DNA of 64,000 nucleotides from Strigops habroptila (Eukaryota > Chordata > Aves > Psittaciformes > Psittacidae): the NCBI RefSeq assembly GCF_004027225.2, contig NC_044284.2, forward strand, positions 43,014,420 to 43,078,419, read 5' to 3'. Each line of letters starts with the position of its first letter. The first letter of the stretch is position 1. Below, in pieces: positions 1 to 21,923 of the stretch. The notes under the pieces were generated by a model. That model saw nothing but the letters and a program-made list of their open reading frames with translations. It did not search any database and was not told the origin of the DNA. The position numbers were made by a program, and so were the translations under genes.

Positions 1-12267
<12,267 letters not shown>

Positions 12268-12449
12268 GTGTGGTTCCAGAACCGGAGAGCCAAGTTTCGC
12301 CGGAACGAGAGGGCGATGCTGGCCAGCAAGAATGCCTCTCTGCTCAAATCCTACTCAGGGGATGTGACTGCCGTGGAACAGCCCATAGTACCTCGCCCAG
12401 CTCCGAGACCCACCGACTATCTCTCCTGGGGTACCGCCTCACCTTACAG
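12268..12449 (+). CDS. PRRX1: PRRX1 exon 3: recognition helix and central region
   Basis: This 182-nt exon begins VWFQNRRAKFRRNERAM, which supplies homeodomain residues 47-60 (bases 12268-12309). It includes W48, F49, Q50 and N51; Q50 gives the paired-like DNA preference for TAAT-based sites. The rest encodes the linker with KNASLLKSYSGD and a proline-rich stretch (PIVPRPAPRPTDYLSWG). The exon ends two bases into a codon (TAC AG) before GTGAGT. That phase fits both downstream terminal exons: the short one restores the codon as AGA (Arg) and the long one as AGT (Ser). If the donor is read through, the frame stops two codons later at TGA. Confidence 0.97.
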
Positions 12450-14498
12450 GTGAGTGAATAACTCCCCTGGGGACGACCAGTTTCTGGCATGGTATAGAGC
12501 AGCCTGAGGGTGGCCCTCAGACAGCTCTAAAGTGATGCTTCTATTTACGTGGGGCAACTGGAGGGTGCAGTGGTTTGTCCACCCCACTGATTTTCCTTAC
12601 CTGTTTGCATCCCACTCCATCTCGCTGCCAGGCATGAGAGATGGGCTTGGTTCAGCATTGTTGTGGCTTTCTGGGAGGTTGTGGCTCTGTTTTTGGTGGT
12701 GTCTTTCTCCAGTTCAAGAAGTTCCGAAAGAGGATCAAGTGTAAATGACCTCACTTGGAGTATTGTGTACAGTTCTGGTGTCCTCAACATAAGAAGGACA
12801 CGGAGCTGTTGGAACAATTCCAGAGGAGGGTCACGAGGATGATAAGGGTGCTGGAGCACCTCCCGTATGAAGACAGGCTGAGAAAGTTGGGGCTGTTCAG
12901 CCTGGAGAAGAGAAGGCTGCGTGGAGACCTCATAGCAGCCTTCCAGTATCTGAAGGGGGCCTGTAAGGATGCTGGGGAGGGACTCTTCGTTAGGGCCTGT
13001 AGTGGTAGGACAAGGGGTAATGGCTTCAAACTTAAACAGGGGAAGTTTAGATTAGATATAAGGGCAAGAGCTAACGGGTTAAAACTTAAACAGGGGAAGT
13101 TTAGATCAGATATAAGGAAGAAGTTCTTTACAGTGAGGGTGGTGAGGCACTGGAATGGGTTGCCCAAGGAAGTTGTGAATGCTCCATCCCTGGCAGTGTT
13201 CAAGGCCAGGCTGGACAGAGCCTTGGGCGACATGGTTTAGTGTGACATGTCCCTGCCCATGGCAGGGGGGTTGGAACTAGATGATCTTCAGGTCCTTTCC
13301 AACCCTAACTATTCTATGATTCTATAAATACGTGGAAGCAGAAGGATTTGCATCCAGTTTAAAGCAAGGAAGAAACATTTCTGTGGGACACAGGTCCAGG
13401 GGAAGTGATGGCAGAGCACTTGAGGAGGCTCAGCCACCACACAGCGGCCAGAAGAGGGAGTTCTGTGGCTGTATCATGGCAGTCACTGGCTGGGATGCAT
13501 GAAAGGGCTGGAAACTCATGCCATGCATGTTGCTCCCAGTCCTCCCCTCAGTGATCAGCACTGAGCTCGTGAGCAATTTCTTTCTAGTTGCTACAGCACA
13601 AGCGTGTATGTGTACGAACTGTGCTGTTGTGCTGTGCTGTGATTTGCCCACAGTAAGGACCAGGTGTCTCTGGATGGCAGACTGGTGTTCAGTGTCCGTT
13701 TGTGGCCAGCGCCGCTTAAGGGGTAGCAGGAAAGAAGTGCAGGTATGGCAACCCCATTCTGCTCAAAGGATTTGGGATGTCCATGCACATCACAGGCCTC
13801 CCTGTCCTCCTCCGGGCCATCCACAGCCCAGCAGGAGCTGGGTGTGGACACAAGATCCACACGCTGTGTTGTTTTGTGGGGAGTCAGCTGGCTTGTAGGC
13901 AGTTAAAAATGAAGTTGGTGGGTATTTTCTAGCACAGCAGCTTGATCATTGGTCAGGACCTTGGGACCTTTGGCTGGATTTCTTCCTGTTCATCTGGCTT
14001 GGTCACAGCCATCTTCCCACTGGCTTCCAGGAGCCACACCATGCCCAGGACCTCTCTTCCTTGGTCACCTTGAACCCCTTCTTGCACCTCAAACATCGTG
14101 TGCACAGTTAGGTCTGCAAACACATGGCCTTCCTGATAATGTGTTGCTTCAGTGCCATGGGGTGGTCCTCATCCACCTAGAAGAACAAGTCATAGGTTTA
14201 CTCACTCTAGGTACTGAAAAGGGTGCTTTTGATGACCACTAGTTTGGTCTTAGAGATGGCCCTTATCCTTTGGATTTTAGCTGAGGACTGCTGTCAGGCA
14301 AAATCTGCCTTTTGGGGTTAAGGCTTTCACTCTGTGAGGTGCTCCTTGGTGTAGCATCTTAGGGAGGAGTATGGGTGGTGAGTTCAGGGGAGAGAAGCAC
14401 AGGTCCTTCCTCGCCCTGCTGAGACTTCTCTGGTCACAGTACCAGATCCCCACTGAATGCTCGTGGTTTATTTCTACCTTTCATACTTTCAAAAATAG
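12450..14498 (+). other. PRRX1: PRRX1 intron between exon 3 and the short terminal exon
   Basis: This intron has a strong GTGAGT donor. It contains one CR1 insertion at 12747-13326. The remainder has no recognisable gene. The acceptor before 14499 is AAAAATAG after a pyrimidine-rich stretch (TTTATTTCTACCTTTCATACTTTC), which looks weaker than the acceptor of the long exon and would fit regulated use. Confidence 0.85.
12747..13326 (+). mobile_element. CR1 LINE, 5'-truncated, with internal 54-bp tandem duplication
   Basis: The + strand encodes the C-terminal end of the CR1 ORF2 reverse transcriptase ([51 protein letters not shown]), followed by the short 3' UTR and an ATTCTATGATTCTAT tail. Only the last part of the element is present, as is typical for CR1 copies that truncate during target-primed reverse transcription. 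The segment carrying [12 protein letters not shown] occurs twice with a 54-base period (cores 13028-13063 and 13082-13117), lengthening the ORF by 18 codons in frame. The other CR1 copies in the window have this segment once. The element lies inside a PRRX1 intron in the sense orientation and is not expected to be active. Confidence 0.95.
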
Positions 14499-14550
14499 AT
14501 CGTCCTTCCCAAGATGTTGTTTACACGAAGGTCTTCATAGCAGCTTCTAG
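14499..14550 (+). CDS. PRRX1: PRRX1 alternative short terminal exon (PRRX1a-type tail)
   Basis: Joining exon 3 (ending AG) to base 14499 restores an Arg codon and reads RSSFPRCCLHEGLHSSF, then TAG at 14548-14550. From memory, the mammalian short isoform (PMX-1A) ends with a very similar tail, RSSSLPRCCLHEGLHNGF. The core PRRCCLHEGLH-type sequence and the split-codon phase therefore identify this as the alternative last coding exon. It replaces the OAR domain, giving a protein about 28 residues shorter than the long form. The tail here is one codon shorter, and the final residues differ (SSF instead of NGF). Isoform use would be set by competition between this exon's cleavage site and splicing to the exon at 17742. 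Confidence 0.9.
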
Positions 14551-15080
14551 GAGAAGACCTGGCAAAGGTACCTGCCAGAGCACACTGGGAAGGGCTCTCT
14601 GGGGCCACTCTGGGCAATAAGAAGCCCAAGGCATCTGGGATGTACGAATGAGGAGAGCAAGAGAGAATGGAAAGCCTTAGGGATGGTTTTTCTCCCCCTG
14701 AGGTCCCGACCTGGCTGCGTCTCTCCATGGTGCGAAGATGCATCCTCACTGTCTTGATATCTTGTCTTAAGCCAAGATGTTTCAGCAAAGACATTTGCAG
14801 CTTACAGCTGTCTCTGCTGGCTGACAAGCCAAATCAGGATGGACTGTCACCCTCCCACTGCCCTACAGAGGGGTGGGAGGCATTGGCAGAGGAGCAGAGC
14901 TGCTGGTTTCCACAATGTGGGGTGGTCAGGACCCTCAGACACTTTATGCTCTCTAGGCTTCTAATCCTACTGGTTGTCTCCTAGCAGTCACATTCGTATT
15001 AAAAGGCACTTGAGTCAGGTTGTCACAGCTTCATTAAAGCTTTGAGCTGAGTAGTGTTATTAAAGTATTGGACACTTGGT
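14551..15080 (+). other. PRRX1: Candidate 3' UTR of the short PRRX1 isoform
   Basis: Two ATTAAA hexamers, at 15033-15038 and 15059-15064, lie about 0.5 kb past the short-exon stop and are the nearest plausible poly(A) signals. An AATAAG variant is also present near 14616. The 3' end is therefore inferred, not established. No other feature is seen here. Confidence 0.4.
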
Positions 15081-17741
15081 GAAACACAGCCATGCAGAGT
15101 GTTTGCATGGCCCTCTGCCCCCTCCCCATCTTCCTTGTGCTGCTGTACCAGCCCTTGATTAACGGCTAGTCCCGGAGAGGGCTGAGTGCTGCGCGGTTGG
15201 TGCTGGTTTTACTCTTAGATCTGGGGAAAGTTTTCAATCTGTGTGTTTATTCTCCAAATACATTCAGCCACGGGTCAACCAAAGCTATTTGCAGATCCGT
15301 GTCACATAGATAGCCAAGTAGATACTGTTATTTTTTTGAAGTTGAAATGTTTTGCTTAGACATTTTTTAGCATAGGTTCCTAAGAAAACAAGACTAGCAG
15401 TCGCACTATTGACCTGCACTTCCCACTCCAACAACCTTTGACTCCATGGGCCACTGAAACCCATATTTGAAAGAAGTATTTTAGGCCTCAGAAACATGAT
15501 GTTCGTCTGTGTTTCATGAAAGCAGGCAGCTGAGTAGAGTAATGAGATTCTTTCTGTGCCTGAATGGGGTGGAGGGAGGGGATAAGAGGGTGAATTCAAC
15601 CCTTATTAGAACCTGGAGACTTTCTGGAGCAACTGCCAAGCTAGACCAATGTTTGGAGACAGCCTTCTTGTGCACTGTTCCTTGTGGAATAGCTTGCTAA
15701 AAGAGAGTGTTTCTGGAGATTTTTGGTTTAGCAGAGATTTCACTGGACAACAGTAATTTTCCCCACACCTCTGGGGAGCAGAGAGCAGGAGGCTTCCTGG
15801 AGTTTTGGACCAGACTTGGGCATCAATCTGTTTTGAATGGGGACAGTTTACAGCCAAGACTGAAAATTCCGATTTTATCTAATCTAGAGTATCCTTGAGA
15901 CTCTTCTAATTTCTTCCAGCACAAAAATGTGGTGGAGATGCACCCTAGGGAAGCGGGTGGGAATGGGTGCTTGAGTAGCCACCAGCTATATACCTGAAAC
16001 TTCGCAATGCTCCTGCAGGCAGGACTTGGCTTCTCACATTGCTGCTGACTTATGGGGGAGGAGAGGGTAAAGTCACCAACCCAGAGAGAACTGAGGGGGT
16101 GCACAGCTGGCTGGGGAGGGCTCCAGGCACCCCGATCCATCACGTCCTGGATCCTGGCAAAATGCAGCTGATGCACCCCAAGTTGGGCAGAGTCAAGCCT
16201 GTATTTCCATGTATGTGTTACAATGTCTGTCCTCTATGTCCTTCCAGTACCTGTTAGAGACTCTCAAAGTGTCCTGAATGTTTGCTTTCCTGGGGAGAGT
16301 TTTCAGTGCTTTCGCCTGAATGGGTGTAAGCAGCTTTATATCTATGGGTCTTACCTGTTCTTTCCATGTGTATAAGCTGTTGTGTTTCCACTGGTCTTGA
16401 TGCAAAGATGACAGTTTCTCCCTGAAGAAGTTCTTTTCCCTGATATTAAAGTGAAAAATAGGAGTAATTTGGCTTGGAATGGGACCTACAAGTATTATCT
16501 GGTTTGGATCTTCTGGAGGCTGAGGATTCAGACAGTACTGGATTGCATTTAAATTCCTGGCAGGTCAGCTCTGCCCTAAAAAGTCAAGAGATACCACCAG
16601 TGCTTTGGGGCAAGCATGCACGTCCATAGACTGGATCTGTTTGAGCAGCAGATGCCTATATCCCTCAAGGGAGATTTGCTGTTGCAAAGGCTCTTCCAGT
16701 CACGGAGGTCAGCGCTGGAAGAATTTTTTTAAAGAAGAGAGAAAAAGAAAAAGAAAAAAGAAAAAGTGTCTTCTTAGGCTGTGGGTGGAGGAGAGCCTCA
16801 GATGTGATCCACCCGGGCAAGCAGATGGAAGGGGTCAGCACCAAACCTGAGCTTGCCTCCAGGAGGGCATTTGTGGTTTCCTCCTGAACATGCTGGCTGT
16901 GTTAAATGGGCACCTCAGGTTCACACAGTGTTTTTCAAATGGTTTTCATCTGTGGACCCTGTGTAGGAAATGCAGCAGGGTCAGAGAGTTTGCTTTTTTG
17001 GGCGGTGGAGGGTTGCTTTTCACAGAAACCTGGGACACATGAGTTAAACAGGTTTTCTAGTGGTCTGGAAAGCAGGTTGGCAAATATTTGGTAGGTTAAG
17101 AAAGAGCTCAAATCTTTTTTCAGCCTCCACTGGCAAAAGCAGTGTTTTTAGTGAATAAAGTCATGATCTGAAGGGAGGAAAAAGTGTTTTGTTTTTTCTT
17201 TTTCCCCTCAGCCCTTAGGGCATGTTCTTTATGATCAGCTGAAGTTTTGAGGGGAAAAAAAAAATGGAAATTTTCATTCCAAAAGGCTGAAATCAAAAAG
17301 CATCACAATTGTTGAAAGGGGTTTTTCCCAGAGCGTTTCTTTAATGTAACATGTGTTTCAGAAGTGACGTGATTTCGCAAACAGTAAAACCAGCAATTGC
17401 TCTCATCAAAAAGACATTGCCTCCAGTAGGAATACTTTTAAGGACAATGGTCTAACTGGCAGGCTGGGAGCCCTGACCTCACTGTAAACCTTTTGGGTTA
17501 AAAAATAGGAAATGGAAATTTTCCTGTTGACTTCAACCAGCTTTGACATTGGCTATCCCATGGTAAGTGAACTGCAGTGGAGAGATTCACAGGGGTGTTA
17601 AGTAAAAAGTAGTGATCATTCCCTGCTCGCACCTCACAGGTATGGAAACCCCAGGGTTTAACCTCACTCTGGTGCATGTCTGCTCTCTGTGTGGTGTGAA
17701 GACCATGTCTGACATGATGTTTCTCTCTTTCTACCCCACAG
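15081..17741 (+). other. PRRX1: PRRX1 intron before the long terminal exon
   Basis: This stretch has no recognisable exon or transposon. It holds an AG-rich low-complexity run around 16737-16767. It ends with a strong polypyrimidine tract and ACAG acceptor (TTTCTCTCTTTCTACCCCACAG) immediately before exon 17742. Confidence 0.8.
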
Positions 17742-17880
17742 TGCCATGGCCACTTACTCCGCCACGTGTACCAATGCCAGCCCAGCACAGGGTATGAATA
17801 TGGCCAACAGTATTGCCAACCTGAGACTGAAGGCAAAGGAATATAGTTTACAGAGGAATCAAGTGCCCACAGTCAATTAA
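17742..17880 (+). CDS. PRRX1: PRRX1 long terminal exon with OAR domain (PRRX1b-type)
   Basis: Spliced from exon 3, the split codon becomes Ser and the frame reads AMATYSATCTNASPAQGMN, then the OAR motif core SIANLRLKAKEYSL, and ends QRNQVPTVN. The stop is TAA at 17878-17880, with an in-frame TGA directly after it. The OAR domain is a conserved C-terminal motif of paired-related factors that modulates transactivation. Exons 2, 3 and this exon supply about 165 residues; the full family protein is about 245, so the missing first exon should encode roughly 80. The frame is intact, and this is the canonical long isoform. Confidence 0.97.
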
Positions 17881-17953
17881 TGACTGGAGGCAGCTGCCTT
17901 GCAGAAGGAAAAAATACAACAGCACCCGTCCTGCTTCGCAACTTGTTTGTGCT

Positions 17954-18056
17954 AAAAAAAAAAAGGAAAAAAAAAAAAAAAAAATCACAACACAAAAAAA
18001 ACCCACCAAAAAAAAAAAAGCCAAAAAAAAAAAAAAAAAATAAAAAAATAAAAAAA
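17954..18056 (+). repeat. A-rich low-complexity block in PRRX1 3' UTR
   Basis: Several runs of 7 to 18 adenines are separated by short CA, CCA and T interruptions over about 100 bases, beginning about 75 bases after the stop codon. It is not a retroposon tail: no element precedes it, the adjoining sequence is PRRX1 coding and UTR, and the UTR appears to continue to the AATAAA at 18834. Translations of this block give lysine-rich frames without meaning. Confidence 0.9.
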
Positions 18057-18833
18057 GCCAACCCTAACCCAGAACTGACATGGGGACCAAACTGGGAGCA
18101 AACTGAACCGCTCATGAGTAACAAGGTTCCTCCTTCCTTTTGGGATAATGCCACCATTTTTATTTTTCTTGTTATTGTCAGGTTTATTGCTTCTGCTCAA
18201 TATACTATGAGCTTCTTCAGTAAAGGACAGTCTCACCCTTGTTGGTTTCCATTTCTGTATGGGACTGCAGAAAGAAACTTCTGCTGATCTCAGCCCATGG
18301 ACATATCCCACCCACCATCATGCTGAGATGCAAAGCTTGCTCCTCTCCCCCTTGCCCCAGCTCACCCTAGAACAAGAAGTTTTTGGTCACAGCTTTCTGT
18401 TTTATTCACCTGACCCCCCATCCCTCCAGTCCTGTGTGCTACAGAGGCAGCACTGCTACCATTAGTCTGGAAGAAACCCGTTAGTGCAACGAGATGGGGT
18501 CGTCCTGCCCAGGTTGCCTGGACCAGTCTGAGACATGAGGAAGACCTCCTTGGGCTTTGCAGTGCTTCATTGCTTTCTGGAGTATTCCCAGCACTGCTCC
18601 CTCAAAAAGCCAAAGAAGAGAGAAAAGCCAACGTGAGGGTGTGTGTGGGGGGCCTTCTGGGGGGACCGCTCTGTAGTGCCAAGAATAGGACTGTCAGGAC
18701 ACTCCTTTCTATGCCTTACAGTTTGCGCCACAGGGAAAGGCGTTGTCCAGATGCATTTGTTTTATATATACTGTATATATTTATATATATAAGATAATAC
18801 ATGCAAGCTTGGTTGGTGTTTTTTATTAAACAA

Positions 18834-18839
18834 AATAAA
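18834..18839 (+). terminator. PRRX1: PRRX1 poly(A) signal AATAAA
   Basis: Canonical hexamer about 950 bases past the long-isoform stop codon, followed within 12-30 bases by a GT-rich downstream element. Confidence 0.65.
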
Positions 18840-21800
18840 TCCCATTGAAAATGTTTTGGATGTTTGTGCTGCATCCATGTTCCTGGAGCCATGCATTGAA
18901 ATTCCAGCCAGAGACTCTCACCCTTGTCAGAGCTCTTCTCAGTAGCCTTGGTCAGCACTTGAAATGGCCACCTCACATCCTCCCATGAGAAACCCCAAAG
19001 ATGTGGGAGGGAGCCATGCTCCTTTGCAGATTTTCCCCATGGGCATTTGCAGCTTCATAGAATAAGAATGAAGACCGTATTTCCCCCCAGTTCCCGTAAC
19101 ACTGCCCACTATGACTTGTCCTGTAGTCTTAACCACTGTCCTTTGCTCTCCTTACCTGCTGTTCTCCCTCTGGAGTCTGCAGAGCCAATTTCCTTCTTTC
19201 CATGAAGAGTAGACCCAATGCAACCCAAAAGGGGTTTCTTCCATTCAAGCATCCTGAAGAAATCAGGATCTTTCATGTTGCTGGTGATGCCCACCTCTTT
19301 CAAATTTGGGGGGATAAGGGGGCTTATTGATTGCAAACAGTGCTTGTGCAGGAGACCTGCCCAAACTGAGTAGGACTTTTTGCAATGGAATAGTCCCGCT
19401 GAAGGCAGCAGAGCTACTCTGTGGTCCAGGCTGGACCATAGGGAAAGGAGAATGAAGGGCAGTCGTGAGGGACACTTCTGGTAGAGTGGCTTAGGTTTCC
19501 ATCCTAGTGTTCCGTCCTGGCTGCAGACACACTGGGCATGTGTAAATGTCTGTGAGTGGGCTTTGATAGGCTAAAACAGCATGTTGCAGGAAATGAGAAA
19601 GAAATCTCTTTAAAGTGAAGGTAAAAGTCAAACTGGCAGAGGATGAATGGAAATCCGGCCAAAGTATTTGAGCTAACACTGGGAAAAAAGTCCCAAATCC
19701 AAACTGGCTTAAGTTACGTTCGTGACTATGTGTTGCTCCTGGGTTGTTGTTGGGTTTGTTGTCATTGGGTTTGGTTTTTTTTCTCCCTGTATGGATATTT
19801 GGGGGAAGGGGAATAAATTTAATTGTGATCAGGACGAAAAGCTAAAGATCACACATCATGCTTGCAGACAGAACACCAGCAAGGGAAGTGGGGTGGACAA
19901 GCACTACATTTTATGAAATCCATAATGTTCTGTTTAATCCCATTTTTGGCCTTCTGTAATCTGGAGAAGCTAATGTCTCTAAACCAGAATATTTCTATCA
20001 TGAGTAGTGTGGTTCCAGCTCCTAGAGCCAAGTGATCACGTTGGAAAACTCAGCCTTCACTTAGAAACTCACGCTTGGTTTCTGTGCCTACGCAAACAGA
20101 GAAGACTATTGAAGAACATGTCTTGCACGATCAGAAAGAAAAATGACTCAGTGCAATGTAACATTATTCGGAGGCTGATGAGTGCCTTAGCCTAGTGCTT
20201 TCTCCTCTCTTTGCCTTGCTGCCCTCCTCTGCGAGCCACTAACAGCCCAGCAGTGATGGCAGCCTGAACGAACTCCCATGTGGTAGCCAGAGTTTGCTGA
20301 GTTTCAGTGCCTGAGTTTTCACCCTGGAGGTTTCAGCTGTTTCCTTCAGCATCTTGGTGGCCAGTGGCTTTCCTCTAGTCTTTGCTCACCTTTTCTGCAG
20401 CAGAAAAATCACTTTGAGCAGCTTTCCGTGGTGTCTGTGTACAGGCATCCATTTCTGAAGTTAGCAAAGAGATGGTTCAGAGGGCATGGAGCTCTTGGTA
20501 CCCCATTATCCATCTGTGGACTGAGATATCAATCCTTACCCCCACCCTGTGATGTTTACATGGAGGGGCTCACAAAAATGCCTGTGCACACCCTTGTTCA
20601 CCCTCTTTGCTTTATTTGTGTGACGAATTGAATTGACTTGCATGGGGCTGCTCCTGCAGGAAGCTTGTGTAAGCTTTTGCACTTCCAGTTTTAGTTGGGT
20701 CTTGCCTTGGATTGGGCTCCTCGGTTGGGGATGCTATCACAGCTGACTGGGCTGTTGTCAGTCCAGATGAGACCTTTATATCACCTTTGAGCTGGGCAAC
20801 ATCACGATGTAAACCAGAGCATCCAAGAGAATATTGCTTTGCTTACATGGATTTGCTGAGCTGAGTCCAGCTGGATGAATGGACAGGTTTTGTTGTTTGT
20901 TTCTTAATTGCTGATGATCTCAGCCAATGGGCAGTGCCTAGCTCTCTATCAAGCCAAAGCAAAATTTTGTGAGTGTATGCTTAATCTGTATTTTATTGAA
21001 CCATGTAAATATATGTGCAAATTAAGGGCCTTATCCTGAAAGCATGGAGTTCTCCAGGGTTTTAACAGACTTTCAGCTGCAGCTCCAGGAAGTTGCCATG
21101 GTTACCCCAGTTATCACTAAGTTTAGGTACCATTTGGGGGAGAAAAAGGTCTTGAGGCACATTTCTCTTGCCTGCTCTGTATGAATGCTGCTTTCTCAAT
21201 ACAGAAGTAGGTGGCTGATTCCCTCCAAGTGGGATTTTTGAGCATGACAGGGATGAATGATTGATGAGGCTGGTGGATCTTGACACGTGAAGCCATGGGA
21301 GGTGTTTCCAGATGGAAGTGTACCCTGTAAATTATCTCTTGCTTTGTGATGTAAAATGTACAGTGTTTGCACTAGAATAGAAATTATCTTTTTCAATAAA
21401 AGGGGGAAAAGACTCCCCAATCCTTTCCATAAGCTGCCATACGTGTCACGTGTTGCTGCCCTGACGTGTCCTACAGCATCGGCTGGGGCTGGGAACATGC
21501 TGGAGCCTTGCCTGGGGGGACAGGGAGACTGGGGCCAGTAGAGCAGGGCTTGGGGCTGCCTGCCCAGCAGAGTTATCTTGGGAACACCACACAGACAGTT
21601 GGAGGACTGCAGAGAGACCCCAGCAAAGATGGGGACCCCTCTGCAGCATGTCCTGTGAAAGCCAGACAGTGAGCCAGGCAGAGATGAACACTGTGTCCAG
21701 ACCCCGCCTGAACCACGGGATGCTTCTGTCAATATAGATAGCTGCAAACGAGTTCAGCAGGAGCATATGCAGGAAGCATCCACAAAGACTTCTAAATGAG

Positions 21801-21904
21801 GTGGTTTTCAGGAAGAGGCCAGACAGACCTGTGGCTTTGTCCCCAGGTTCCTACACCCCACCAGGCTGACCAGGCACCAGCATGGGGCTGAAAGTGGGAC
21901 AGGA

Positions 21905-21923
21905 GGGGTGGGGGTGGGGGGGG
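21905..21923 (+). repeat. G-rich run with quadruplex potential
   Basis: Runs of 4, 5 and 8 guanines are separated by single thymines. The 8-G run could supply two tracts, which would satisfy a four-tract quadruplex pattern. Confidence 0.5.

Larger units (their letters stand above)
17881..18857 (+). other. PRRX1: PRRX1 long-isoform 3' UTR
   Basis: The region follows the OAR exon stop. It contains an A-rich block at 17954-18056, a TA-rich segment around 18764-18795, and an AATAAA signal at 18834-18839 followed by a GT-rich stretch (about 18850-18870). Cleavage would be expected near 18855. Longer 3' UTRs ending further downstream cannot be excluded. Confidence 0.7.

Noticed and set aside
17880-18287. 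Lysine-rich open frame after the PRRX1 stop
   Set aside because: It is a translation of the A-rich 3' UTR block and has no coding meaning.
21196-21747. A 183-codon minus-strand open frame in the intergenic region
   Set aside because: No domain is recognised, several frames overlap it on both strands, and there is no promoter or splice context.
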